Positions 15,213 through 22,536 of a DNA stretch of 36,975 bases are shown here, one piece after another. Where the stretch lies: positions 1 through 36,975 of the forward strand of contig CAYUPI010000056.1 in the NCBI GenBank assembly GCA_964446585.1, in the 5' to 3' direction. This stretch comes from CAYUPI01 sp964446585. GTDB taxonomy: Bacteria > Verrucomicrobiota > Verrucomicrobiia > Limisphaerales > UBA8199. A program made the translations under genes and the position numbers. Each line of letters opens with the position of its first letter. Positions within the stretch are counted from its first letter, which is position 1. Below the pieces are notes generated by a model. It ran no database searches. It was given only the letters and a program-made list of their open reading frames with translations, and was not told where the DNA came from.

Positions 15213-16424
15213 TTACCGCTTCGGATTGACGATCTCGGGCATCTTGAAGATCGGCAGGAACATGCAGATGACCATGCCGCCGACGACCACACCGAGAAAT
15301 ACAATCAGGATGGGCTCGATTAACGCCGTTAAGCCGGACAGCGTCGTTTCAATCTCTTCATCGAGGAAGTCTGAGATGCGTTCGAGCATGTTATCAATCT
15401 TTCCCGTTTGCTCGCCAGCGGTGATCATGCGGATAATCATGCTCGGAAAAATCGCATGCTTTCCCAGAGCTCCGGAAATGCTTTCCCCGCGCTCGATGTC
15501 CAGGGCAGCGGTTTTGATGGCCTTCTCCATGACGACGTTGCCGACGGTCTGTGAAGTGATTTGCAGCACCTCCAGGATCGGTACGCCGCTGCGGATCAGC
15601 GAGGCCAACGTTCGGCTGAACCGGGCCAGGCAAATCTTGTGCGCAATCACGCCGAAAATGGGCAGCTTGATGCGGCGGCCGTCCCAAAACTCGCGGCCGA
15701 CTTTGGTCTTGATGAAATAGAGCCAGCCGTAAACTCCTCCACCGCCCGCTATAAGGATGAGGAGGATATACTTCTTAACATAATTGCTGATCGTGATCAG
15801 ATACTGGGTCGGCGCCGGCAGCTTCGCCTGGAAACTTTGGAAAATCTCTCCGAAAACGGGAACGACTTTAACCAGGAGGAAGATTGTGATCAAGATCGCC
15901 ACGATCGTCACAACGGTGGGATACATCATGGCGGACTTCACCTTCTTGCGCAGGCGCGCGGCATTTTCCTGGTATACCGCCAACCGGGCGAGGATCTCGG
16001 CAAGCAGACCGCCCTTTTCTCCGGCCGCAACCATGCACACATAGAGGCGACTGAATGCCTTGGGATGCTTTTGCAGCGCCTCGGAGAAGCTATCGCCGCT
16101 CTCGACTCGGGTGCAGACATCCTTGATGATGTCGCGCATCACCTTGTTGGTGGTCTGCTCGGCCAGCGCTTGGAGCGATTGGACCATTGCCAGACCGGCG
16201 TCGATCATCGTCGCCAGTTGGCGCGTGAAAATCACCAGGTCAGCCAGCGCGACACGCCCGCCGCCAGTTCGTCCTTTCTTGCCAATCTTCTCCTGGATGG
16301 AAACAACCAGCAGGTTTCGATTCAACAGTGCGGCAATGGCGGCCTGTTCGCTGGCCGCCTCGACTGAGCTGCGGATTTCGCGACCAGAGCCTGTCTCACG
16401 AGCTACATACGCGAATGAAGCCAT
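15213..16424 (-). CDS. Type IV pilus/type II secretion inner-membrane platform protein (PilC/GspF family)
   Basis: This 403-residue polytopic protein has the duplicated T2SSF domain of PilC/GspF, the inner-membrane platform on which pilin or pseudopilin is assembled by the ATPase. The N-terminal region starts with the typical FAYVARETGSGREIRSSVEA. The first T2SSF repeat (about 65-190) has FTRQLATMIDAGLAMVQSLQALAEQ. The second (about 265-390) has FSRTLASLIRSGVPILEVLQITSQTVGN. Hydrophobic segments lie near 165-190, 217-240 and 372-395. No pilB, pilT or pilin gene is adjacent, so pilus versus secretion use cannot be decided. It lies downstream of, and on the same strand as, the porin-side intergenic region. 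Confidence 0.93.
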   Translation of the reverse strand: MASFAYVARETGSGREIRSSVEAASEQAAIAALLNRNLLVVSIQEKIGKKGRTGGGRVALADLVIFTRQLATMIDAGLAMVQSLQALAEQTTNKVMRDIIKDVCTRVESGDSFSEALQKHPKAFSRLYVCMVAAGEKGGLLAEILARLAVYQENAARLRKKVKSAMMYPTVVTIVAILITIFLLVKVVPVFGEIFQSFQAKLPAPTQYLITISNYVKKYILLILIAGGGGVYGWLYFIKTKVGREFWDGRRIKLPIFGVIAHKICLARFSRTLASLIRSGVPILEVLQITSQTVGNVVMEKAIKTAALDIERGESISGALGKHAIFPSMIIRMITAGEQTGKIDNMLERISDFLDEEIETTLSGLTALIEPILIVFLGVVVGGMVICMFLPIFKMPEIVNPKR

Positions 16425-16688
16425 ACTTTGGTCAGTTTAATTACGGACTCCCCCGGAAAATTGCAAGTAGAACTCTGCCATCAAAAATGGGCATAACATT
16501 CGTTGCGCCTTGGCCAGCAGCCTTTGTTCCAATCAAGGCCCTCCTAAGTGCTATGTACGAACTCGATAATGAAGGAGTAGGCGTAGTGCCACCAATCCTC
16601 CTGGCGCTGGTTTCGCAGCGGTCGGCCACCTCTTGTGCGACTGCTTCAGTTCCAGACATTTCCTGCCCAAAAACAGGAAAAAAACTTA

Positions 16689-16717
16689 TTGTCAAGTCGC
16701 ACGGATTCGCCTATTTA
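16689..16717 (+). promoter_or_regulatory. Sigma-70-type promoter of porin 1
   Basis: A -35 box TTGTCA (16689-16694) and a -10 box TATTTA (16712-16717) are 17 bp apart. Transcription would start near 16724, giving a leader of about 93 nt that includes a 9-bp hairpin and ends with GGAGG at 16807-16811, five bases before the ATG. Confidence 0.55.
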
Positions 16718-16743
16718 TTCGCCCCAATGCACCCGTTGGGTGT

Positions 16744-16766
16744 GAGGGCAAACTGATTTTGCCCTC
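16744..16766 (+). promoter_or_regulatory. Perfect 9-bp hairpin in the porin 1 mRNA leader
   Basis: GAGGGCAAA (16744-16752) is followed by CTGAT and the exact complement TTTGCCCTC (16758-16766). No T tract follows, so it is not an obvious terminator. It lies about 20 nt into the predicted leader and 50 nt before the start codon, where it could stabilise the mRNA or bind a regulator. Confidence 0.55.
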
Positions 16767-16816
16767 CTCAATGCATAATTAGAAACAGCAGAAACTAACT
16801 AAAATCGGAGGAACTG

Positions 16817-18016
16817 ATGAAGTTTAACAAATGGACGATAGGCTTGGCCGCGGTCGGCGTGGTCAGCCTGGCCTCGGCGGCAAGAGCCGAGGAGAAGGCC
16901 AGCTCGGTTATGACGGCCCTCTCCTCCACAACCCTTAGTGGGTATGTGGATACTTCGGCACAATGGAACTTCGGCACCGGTAATGGCCGGCTGCCGGATT
17001 ACAAATTCGGTGGCTCGAGCAAGGCCGACGGGTTTAATTTGAACGTGGTTCAAATCCGACTCGAGAAGCCCCTCGATGAAGCCGAGTGGGCAGCCGGCTA
17101 TCGGGTTGACCTTTGGGCGGGACCCGACGCCAATACCCTTGGCACTTCGAGTGTCAGTCACGAAGAATCGCGTTCGAGTGACTTCGCCGTGCGACAGGCT
17201 TATGTGGCGTTGCGAGCACCTGTAGGGAACGGCTTGGACTTCAAAGTCGGCGTGTTCGACAGCATCATCGGATATGAATCTGTCGAATCGGGCAACAATC
17301 CGAACTACACACGCTCCTATGGCCATTCCATTGAGCCCCAAACGCATACGGGTGTTTTGGCCTCATACCGATTCAATGACATGATCAGCGCCTCGGTCGG
17401 AGTCGCCAACACGGTAGGGCCGACCATCAACGCCCGGGCGTTCGGTGAGGATGCCAAAGCCGAAAGCTATAAAACCTACATGGCTTCGATCGCCGTGACC
17501 CTGCCCCAAAGCATGGGCTTCCTGTCTGGTTCGACCATCTACGGCGGTATCGTCAACGGTCTCAATGAAAACGAGAGTCGGGCGGACTATGATCAAAACA
17601 GCTCGAGTTACTACGCCGGCTTCACAATGGCGACCCCGGTACAAGGACTGCGTGTTGGCGCAACTTTTGATTACCTGGACGTCCACCATATGGGCGGTGA
17701 AACCTGGGCTGTGGCTGGTTATGCCTCCTATCAAGCCACCGAGAAGCTCAGCCTTCACGTGCGTGGTGAGTATCTGAGAGACCGCGGCGAGCAGAAGTTC
17801 TTCGTTGATGACACAGGTCCGACCAACCCAGACCGAGTGCTGGAATTGACCGGTACGGTTCAGTACGACCTATGGAAAAACGTTCTCAGCCGCGTGGAAA
17901 TTCGCTGGGACCGCTCGCTGTCCGGCCATGGCGTCTGGGGTGGCAGCAGCTCATCCTCTGTCGGAACGCTCAAAGATCAAGTGATGATGGCGGCGAACAT
18001 CATCTATAAGTTCTAA
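16817..18016 (+). CDS. Outer-membrane beta-barrel porin-like protein, paralog 1
   Basis: This 399-residue exported protein has a Sec signal peptide (residues 1-24, cleavage after ARA). The mature part shows alternating beta-strand patterns rich in Gly, Tyr, Ser and Asn, and it ends IIYKF with the C-terminal Phe expected of outer-membrane barrels. It resembles the putative beta-barrel porin (BBP2-like) group. Substrate is unknown; passive uptake of small solutes is the likely role. It is the first of three tandem paralogs that share the N-terminal SSTTLSGYV motif and the C-terminal run YDLWKN-SRVE-RWD-SL. It is the only one with a strong Shine-Dalgarno (GGAGG, 5-nt spacing). A hairpin terminator follows at 18042. 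Confidence 0.85.
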   Translation: MKFNKWTIGLAAVGVVSLASAARAEEKASSVMTALSSTTLSGYVDTSAQWNFGTGNGRLPDYKFGGSSKADGFNLNVVQIRLEKPLDEAEWAAGYRVDLWAGPDANTLGTSSVSHEESRSSDFAVRQAYVALRAPVGNGLDFKVGVFDSIIGYESVESGNNPNYTRSYGHSIEPQTHTGVLASYRFNDMISASVGVANTVGPTINARAFGEDAKAESYKTYMASIAVTLPQSMGFLSGSTIYGGIVNGLNENESRADYDQNSSSYYAGFTMATPVQGLRVGATFDYLDVHHMGGETWAVAGYASYQATEKLSLHVRGEYLRDRGEQKFFVDDTGPTNPDRVLELTGTVQYDLWKNVLSRVEIRWDRSLSGHGVWGGSSSSSVGTLKDQVMMAANIIYKF

Positions 18017-18041
18017 GCTCACTGAGCAGATTCAATTCGCA

Positions 18042-18078
18042 AGCCCCGTCCGAGCTATTCGGGCGGGGCTTCTTCTTT
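18042..18078 (+). terminator. Rho-independent terminator of porin 1
   Basis: AGCCCCG and CGGGGCT pair across 18042-18070. An inner CCG/CGG extends the stem past single unpaired bases. The run TTCTTCTTT follows. Confidence 0.8.
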
Positions 18079-18425
18079 CATGCCAACTTCTCTCGTAGGA
18101 GCAATTCGCGGGCCGCAGGGCCTGCGGCGACGGGGGCAAAATGGCTGAATCTTTGGGGGTCAGCACGGGCAGTGAAGAGATGGCGACAGGCGGTTGCCTG
18201 CTCGCCAGTTTCACCGGAGAAATGAGAGCGTATCATGCAAACTGTTTTATACCAGCATCTTATGCTTGTCAATTTTCTTTGAAAAATCTCTTGCGGCGCG
18301 CGCCGATTTCAGTTTCGATTAATTCAGGCGCGTCCGAATGCACGTCGATGTTTTGCAGCATCGGCCCGGAGACCAAACCTCGGCACGTGTCGAATCAGGC
18401 ACAAAACAAGAACTACATATCAATT
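18079..18425. other. 347-bp region between porins 1 and 2
   Basis: Near the left end is a perfect 8-bp inverted repeat, GCCGCAGG-G-CCTGCGGC (18112-18128), without a T tract. The middle is AT-richer (18225-18290) and contains TTATACC and CTTGTCAATTTT, but no convincing -35/-10 pair. A plus-strand frame open from 18141 runs into porin 2, but its 95 upstream residues look non-coding. No Shine-Dalgarno precedes porin 2; the leader carries ACAAGAAC, also found just before porin 3. Confidence 0.55.
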
Positions 18426-19604
18426 ATGAAATGTAACCCATGGACGATTGCACTGGTGGGAGCCGGTTTGGTGAGCCTCCCAGCGGTGATGCAGGCCGAA
18501 GAAAAGGCGAGTTCGGTCATGACCGCGCTCTCCTCCACTACACTGAGCGGTTACGTGGATACTTCGGCACACTGGAACTTTGGCACGGGCAATGCCAATT
18601 TGCCGGATTACAAATTCAATGGCTCGAGCAAGGCCGACGGCTTCAACCTGAACGTCGTCCAGCTCAGAATCGAAAGGCCGTTGGACGAAGCTGAATGGGC
18701 TGCGGGCTATCGAGTGGATCTCTGGGCCGGTCCGGACGCAAACGTTCTGGGCACGCAATCAGTTCTCAGCTCGAGCTCAGGCTCCAAGAGCGACTTCGCT
18801 GTGCGCCAGGCTTACGTGGCGTTGCGAGCACCAGTCGGGAACGGCTTGGACTTCAAAGTCGGCGTGTTCGACAGCATCATCGGCTACGAGTCTGTGGAAT
18901 CGGGGAACAACCCCAATTACACGCGCTCCTACGGCCATTCGTTTGAACCGCAAACCCATACGGGCGTGCTGGCCTCCTATCGCTTCTGCGATTATTTCAG
19001 CGCCTCTGTTGGTGTGGCAAACACCATCGGACCTGTTATCAATGAGCGCGCTCAGGGACCCAACTCCAGCGGCGCTGTTAAAGCTGAATCCTACAAGAGT
19101 TACATGGTCTCGGTGGCTTTGACCGCACCTCAGGACATGGGGTTCCTCTCCGGCTCGACGATGTATGCGGGCGTAGTCAACGGCTTCTCCGATAGCTACG
19201 GAGAAAATCAGACCAGCTATTATGTCGGGGCCACCGTAGCGACTCCCGTGACGGGACTTCGCTGTGGCGCATCTTTTGATTACCTCGATGTGCATCATCT
19301 CGACGGCGAAACATGGTCCGTGGCTGGCTACGTTTCGTATCAAGCCACCGAAAAACTCAGCCTGCATTGCCGCGGTGAATACTTGCGGGACCGTGGAGAC
19401 CAGAAGTTCTTCTTTGGGCCTGACCGCGCCATCGCACTGACGGGCACCGCACAATACGACTTGTGGAAAAATGTGATCAGCCGCGTGGAATTGCGCTGGG
19501 ATCATTCGCTCACCGCTCAACAGGCGTGGGGTGGCGAGGTGGCTGGAGAACCGACCCGCGACAACGCTTGGCTTTTGGCCGCCAACATCATCTACAAGTT
19601 CTGA
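18426..19604 (+). CDS. Outer-membrane beta-barrel porin-like protein, paralog 2
   Basis: This 392-residue protein has a signal peptide (1-24, cleavage after MQA) and a mature barrel ending IIYKF. It is the closest relative of paralog 1. Long stretches of the mature protein are near-identical, for example SDFAVRQAYVALRAPVGNGL and YESVESGNNPNYTRSYGHS, while the exposed-loop regions differ. The start at 18426 (MKCNPWTIAL) is chosen because the signal peptide begins there and it aligns with the starts of paralogs 1 and 3. Within residues about 138-153 the DNA is identical to paralog 1 for 47 bases including silent sites, although silent differences flank the tract. It has its own strong terminator. 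Confidence 0.85.
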   Translation: MKCNPWTIALVGAGLVSLPAVMQAEEKASSVMTALSSTTLSGYVDTSAHWNFGTGNANLPDYKFNGSSKADGFNLNVVQLRIERPLDEAEWAAGYRVDLWAGPDANVLGTQSVLSSSSGSKSDFAVRQAYVALRAPVGNGLDFKVGVFDSIIGYESVESGNNPNYTRSYGHSFEPQTHTGVLASYRFCDYFSASVGVANTIGPVINERAQGPNSSGAVKAESYKSYMVSVALTAPQDMGFLSGSTMYAGVVNGFSDSYGENQTSYYVGATVATPVTGLRCGASFDYLDVHHLDGETWSVAGYVSYQATEKLSLHCRGEYLRDRGDQKFFFGPDRAIALTGTAQYDLWKNVISRVELRWDHSLTAQQAWGGEVAGEPTRDNAWLLAANIIYKF

Positions 19605-19622
19605 CCCTCATGTAGAATTCCG

Positions 19623-19655
19623 GCCCCTTTCGAGAAATCGAAAGGGGCTTTTTTT
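19623..19655 (+). terminator. Rho-independent terminator of porin 2
   Basis: A perfect 11-bp stem, GCCCCTTTCGA and TCGAAAGGGGC, with a GAAA loop (19634-19637) is followed by seven T residues (19649-19655). Confidence 0.93.
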
Positions 19656-19766
19656 GTGGTGAATTTTGTCCAACTCGCTCAAGAATCGGCTGAAATTTCT
19701 GTCTGACCGCTGCAACACGATTTCACAACCCATTCGCCGGCAATGAATTGCGAAATCTGCTCAGGA

Positions 19767-19783
19767 TTGGCACGACATGTGCC
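19767..19783 (+). promoter_or_regulatory. Candidate sigma-54 (-24/-12) promoter of porin 3
   Basis: The sequence TTGGCACGACATGTGCC matches the sigma-54 consensus TTGGCACG-N4-TTGCW at the invariant GG (19769-19770) and GC (19781-19782), which are spaced correctly by ten bases. The whole -24 block matches; the -12 block has GTGC for TTGC. Transcription would start near 19794, about 80 nt before the porin 3 ATG. No comparable site was seen before porins 1 or 2. A sigma-54 activator gene lies about 5 kb away, but a link to it is inference. Confidence 0.55.
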
Positions 19784-19874
19784 CCTGCCGCAACGATGCT
19801 TTGCCGCGTCGTCCCTTGAAACCGGGGAGCCGTGCGCTGATGCAGGAACGAAATAACCTAACCCAAACAAGAAC

Positions 19875-21122
19875 ATGAAGTGTAATCCATGGACGTTAGC
19901 CCTCGTTAGTGCCGGTCTCGTGAGTTTGCCTGCCGTGGCACAGGCCGAAGAAAAACCAAGTTCCGTTTTAACAGCGCTTTCCTCGACGACGCTGAGCGGG
20001 TATGTCGGCACGTCGGCCATTTGGCAACCCGGTACGACCAAGGCGGGTGTTGCGGGAATTCCAGGCCGCGCTTTCGACGGTCCACAGTCCAAGCAGGACG
20101 GCTTTAACCTCGACGTAGTCTCGCTCACTTTGTCGAAACCGGTGAGTGAAGGTGATTGGGGCGCGGGTTACACGTTTCAGTTATGGGCCGGGCCGGATGC
20201 AGTCGGCTTTAACACTTCCTTCCCGAACAGCTTTGGCGGCGGTAGTAGCGGCGGCGACTTTGCGGTCAAGCAAGCGTTCGTTGATCTTCACGCGCCGATC
20301 GGCAATGGCCTCGACATTAAAATCGGTCATTTCAACTACATCGGTGGCTACGAAGTGCCCGATGCCGGCGGCAATCCCAATTACAGCCGTTCCTTTGCCT
20401 GGACTCAGGAACCCGCCAGCCATACTGGCTTGCTGCTCAGCTACACAGTCAATGAGTGGTTGAGCTTGATGGCGGGCGTCGCCAACACCTTCAACAATGG
20501 TGTCAACTGGCGAGGCATTCGGGCTGGCGCCGCCGCCCCGTCCGAAACCGAGAAGACTTACATGGGAATGATCACGTTGACTGCCCCCACCAACAGCTTT
20601 GGCTTCCTGGGTGGCTCGACGCTCAGCGCGACGGTCGTCAACGGCCTGAATAGCGCCTCCGGGAATACGGCCAACAATGCCTTCCCGGGCAGCCCAACCC
20701 CTGGCCACGAAACAAGCCTCAACATCAGCGCAACGACACCGACCCCAATCTCAAACCTGAAGGTCGGACTCTCCTACGATTACACCGATGGATTTCCTGA
20801 GAAGGCGAACTACGCCGACGTTTACACCCTTTATCTGATGTACCAGGCGACGGAAAAGCTGAAGCTCAACGGCCGCGCCGAATACACTACAGCCAGCAAC
20901 GGGTTCTGGTACACGCCGTCGGCCACTAGTCACAATGCCGAGCTGCTGGGCCTCACAGGCACGATTGACTACTCCCTCTGGAAAAACGTTATCAGCCGGG
21001 TCGAGGTTCGCTGGGACCACAGCTTGAACGGTGATAGGCCGTATAATGTGCCTGCGGGCGACCCTCCTACGAACGAGAAGAACGTCGTCACGCTTGCGCT
21101 CAACGTCATTTACAACTTCTAG
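19875..21122 (+). CDS. Outer-membrane beta-barrel porin-like protein, paralog 3
   Basis: This 415-residue exported barrel protein has a signal peptide (1-24, cleavage after AQA) almost identical to that of paralog 2. The mature sequence has diverged: it keeps SSTTLSGYVGTSA, the GNGLDIKIG strand, NPNYSRSFAWTQEPASHTG and the C-terminal SLWKNVISRVEVRWDHSL, ending VIYNF. The loops are new and rich in Gly, Asn and Thr (for example FGGGSSGGD). This pattern fits duplication followed by change in the pore or exposed loops. The leader has ACAAGAAC but no Shine-Dalgarno. A sigma-54 promoter candidate lies upstream and a perfect hairpin terminator lies downstream, so it is probably transcribed separately from its paralogs. 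Confidence 0.85.
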   Translation: MKCNPWTLALVSAGLVSLPAVAQAEEKPSSVLTALSSTTLSGYVGTSAIWQPGTTKAGVAGIPGRAFDGPQSKQDGFNLDVVSLTLSKPVSEGDWGAGYTFQLWAGPDAVGFNTSFPNSFGGGSSGGDFAVKQAFVDLHAPIGNGLDIKIGHFNYIGGYEVPDAGGNPNYSRSFAWTQEPASHTGLLLSYTVNEWLSLMAGVANTFNNGVNWRGIRAGAAAPSETEKTYMGMITLTAPTNSFGFLGGSTLSATVVNGLNSASGNTANNAFPGSPTPGHETSLNISATTPTPISNLKVGLSYDYTDGFPEKANYADVYTLYLMYQATEKLKLNGRAEYTTASNGFWYTPSATSHNAELLGLTGTIDYSLWKNVISRVEVRWDHSLNGDRPYNVPAGDPPTNEKNVVTLALNVIYNF

Positions 21123-21144
21123 TTTTCAGTTAGTTCCTCCTCAA

Positions 21145-21175
21145 CCCCTTCCGCGTTCGCGCGGAAGGGGCTTTT
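21145..21175 (+). terminator. Rho-independent terminator of porin 3
   Basis: A perfect 11-bp stem, CCCCTTCCGCG and CGCGGAAGGGG, closed by the very stable TTCG tetraloop (21156-21159), is followed by C and five T residues. Confidence 0.93.
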
Positions 21176-21288
21176 TGCTTGAGCGCGACCACTGCGACGG
21201 GAGCCTGCTCTTGCGCGCCAGCTGGCAAGAAAGGTGCCGTTTAAGACCCCCTTTGAACCGAGGAAGAACGTGAAGAACCTCAAAGGAT

Positions 21289-22485
21289 TCAGGTTATTGA
21301 AACCGCTCGATAAACCGCATTCACCACACTCTCGACGCTGATCCCGGTCATGCATCGCAGATCGATCGGACAGGTCCGGCGGAAACACGGTGAACAGGGT
21401 ACGCCTGCCCGCAGCAATTGGTCCCGATTGTCTCCTGGCAGCCCGGGGCCAGTCAGCTCCGGCGAGGTGCTGCCGAAGGGAACCACGACGGGCGTGCCCA
21501 GCGCCGCTGCCACGTGCATCGGTCCGGTGTCGTTCGTGAGCACGACGCGGCAGAGCTTGAGCAAGGCCATGAGTTCGCGGAGTGTCGTCCTGGCGGCCAG
21601 GTTCATGACCTCGGTACCGGCCACATGCTCGAGTTCGTGGCACAAGCCAACATCTGTAGAATCACCGAAGACAAGCCAGCCGCAATTGCCGACGCGTTGC
21701 GAAACCTCGCGCACAACCGCGGCGAAATTACGAACCGGCCACCGCTTCGCCGGTCCGTAGGCGGCCGAAGGATTTATCCCGAGCCAAATCGGCCCTTGCC
21801 CGTTGAAGGCTCTGCTTGTTTCTGTCGGCAGCCTGGTCATCCATTTGTTCCTCGCGGCTAGAAGTTCGTCATCGCGAACCTCGAGCCGAGGCGCCACTGG
21901 TTCTGCGTTCGCTCCAAGGGCGGCCATCAAATGAAGATATTCATGGATCTGGTGGGCGCTGGAACGAAAGGTTGGTAGTTCATTTCCTTCGGGCTTCGCT
22001 GCGCCGGCTAAGCTCTTCGTTGCTCGTGGCTCAGGCGTTGGCAGGATAAGCCGTTTGATTTCTACCGCGGAGCGTTTTCGCACAGTCGCGTGACCACGCC
22101 GGGGAGCAACTGGATTCGTCAGAAACCAGTTGCGCCACGGCCGAGCGTAACCGATTCGCTGCGGAATTCGCGCCAGCCAGACTTCCAGTGCCGAGCGGGG
22201 CGAATTTGGCAAAACCAGGCTCGCATCAAATTCTTCTCCGCGCAATCGCCGCGCAACCGACCACGGGCTGGCGCCGGACGCGAAGGTTAGCACCGCATCA
22301 AGGCCAGGATGATGTAACCACAGGTCAGCCAGTTTTTCTTGCGTGAGCAGTGCGATCCGAGCCGCGGGAAATCGCTCTCGCAGCCGCGCCAAAGCCGGAG
22401 TGGTCATCACTGCGTCGCCCAGCCAATTCACTCCGCGCACCAGGATGCGGCTAGGCTCCGGCAGGCTTGAAGCGGGATGGATCAT
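21289..22485 (-). CDS. waaF: Lipopolysaccharide heptosyltransferase (GT9, WaaF-like)
   Basis: This 398-residue cytoplasmic-face glycosyltransferase adds heptose to the LPS inner core. The N-terminal ILVRGVNWLGDAVMTTPALARLR is typical of heptosyltransferase II. The sugar-nucleotide site in the C-terminal half reads LTNDTGPMHVAAALGTPVVVPFGSTSPELTGP. The tail CSPCFRRTCPIDLRCM has the Cys pattern common in WaaF. An insertion near residues 145-180 (Pro- and Ser-rich) is longer than usual. The ATG at 22485 is preferred over a TTG at 22500. It is the last gene of the lpxK-lpxL-waaF operon. Without activity data, other GT9 heptosyltransferases cannot be excluded. Confidence 0.9.
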   Translation of the reverse strand: MIHPASSLPEPSRILVRGVNWLGDAVMTTPALARLRERFPAARIALLTQEKLADLWLHHPGLDAVLTFASGASPWSVARRLRGEEFDASLVLPNSPRSALEVWLARIPQRIGYARPWRNWFLTNPVAPRRGHATVRKRSAVEIKRLILPTPEPRATKSLAGAAKPEGNELPTFRSSAHQIHEYLHLMAALGANAEPVAPRLEVRDDELLAARNKWMTRLPTETSRAFNGQGPIWLGINPSAAYGPAKRWPVRNFAAVVREVSQRVGNCGWLVFGDSTDVGLCHELEHVAGTEVMNLAARTTLRELMALLKLCRVVLTNDTGPMHVAAALGTPVVVPFGSTSPELTGPGLPGDNRDQLLRAGVPCSPCFRRTCPIDLRCMTGISVESVVNAVYRAVSIT

Positions 22486-22501
22486 TGATGAGCTATGCAA
22501 T

Positions 22502-22529
22502 CGTGATGCGTAATGCGTGACGCGTGACG
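22502..22529. repeat. Four 7-bp repeats in the lpxL-waaF junction
   Basis: Four adjoining units in exact 7-bp register: CGTGATG, CGTAATG, CGTGACG, CGTGACG. They fill most of the 51 bp between the lpxL stop and the waaF ATG. The register matches the larger 7-bp elements, but the unit sequence is different. Confidence 0.75.
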
Positions 22530-22536
22530 CCTTCTT

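Larger units (their letters stand above)
16425..16816. other. 392-bp divergent intergenic region between pilC and porin 1
   Basis: The right half holds a good promoter, a leader hairpin and a GGAGG Shine-Dalgarno for porin 1 (see separate entries). The left half must carry the pilC promoter, but I could not pick one out. A minus-strand open frame at 16441-16695 encodes 84 residues that match nothing I recognise. Its codon choice lacks the GC-rich third positions of its neighbours, so it is not called as a gene. Confidence 0.6.

Noticed and set aside
15561..16367. Plus-strand 268-codon open frame opposite pilC
   Set aside because: Antisense shadow of pilC/gspF, whose conserved T2SSF motifs decide the strand.
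16441..16695. Minus-strand 84-residue open frame just upstream of pilC
   Set aside because: No recognisable family, a codon third-position pattern unlike neighbouring genes, no ribosome-binding site, and it fills a region needed for the divergent promoters.
18112..18128. Perfect 8-bp inverted repeat after the porin 1 terminator, considered as a second terminator
   Set aside because: No T tract on either strand, and a good terminator already lies at 18042-18078.
18141..18425. 95-codon extension upstream of porin 2
   Set aside because: The signal peptide begins at 18426 and aligns with the starts of the other two porins; the upstream translation has no conserved features.
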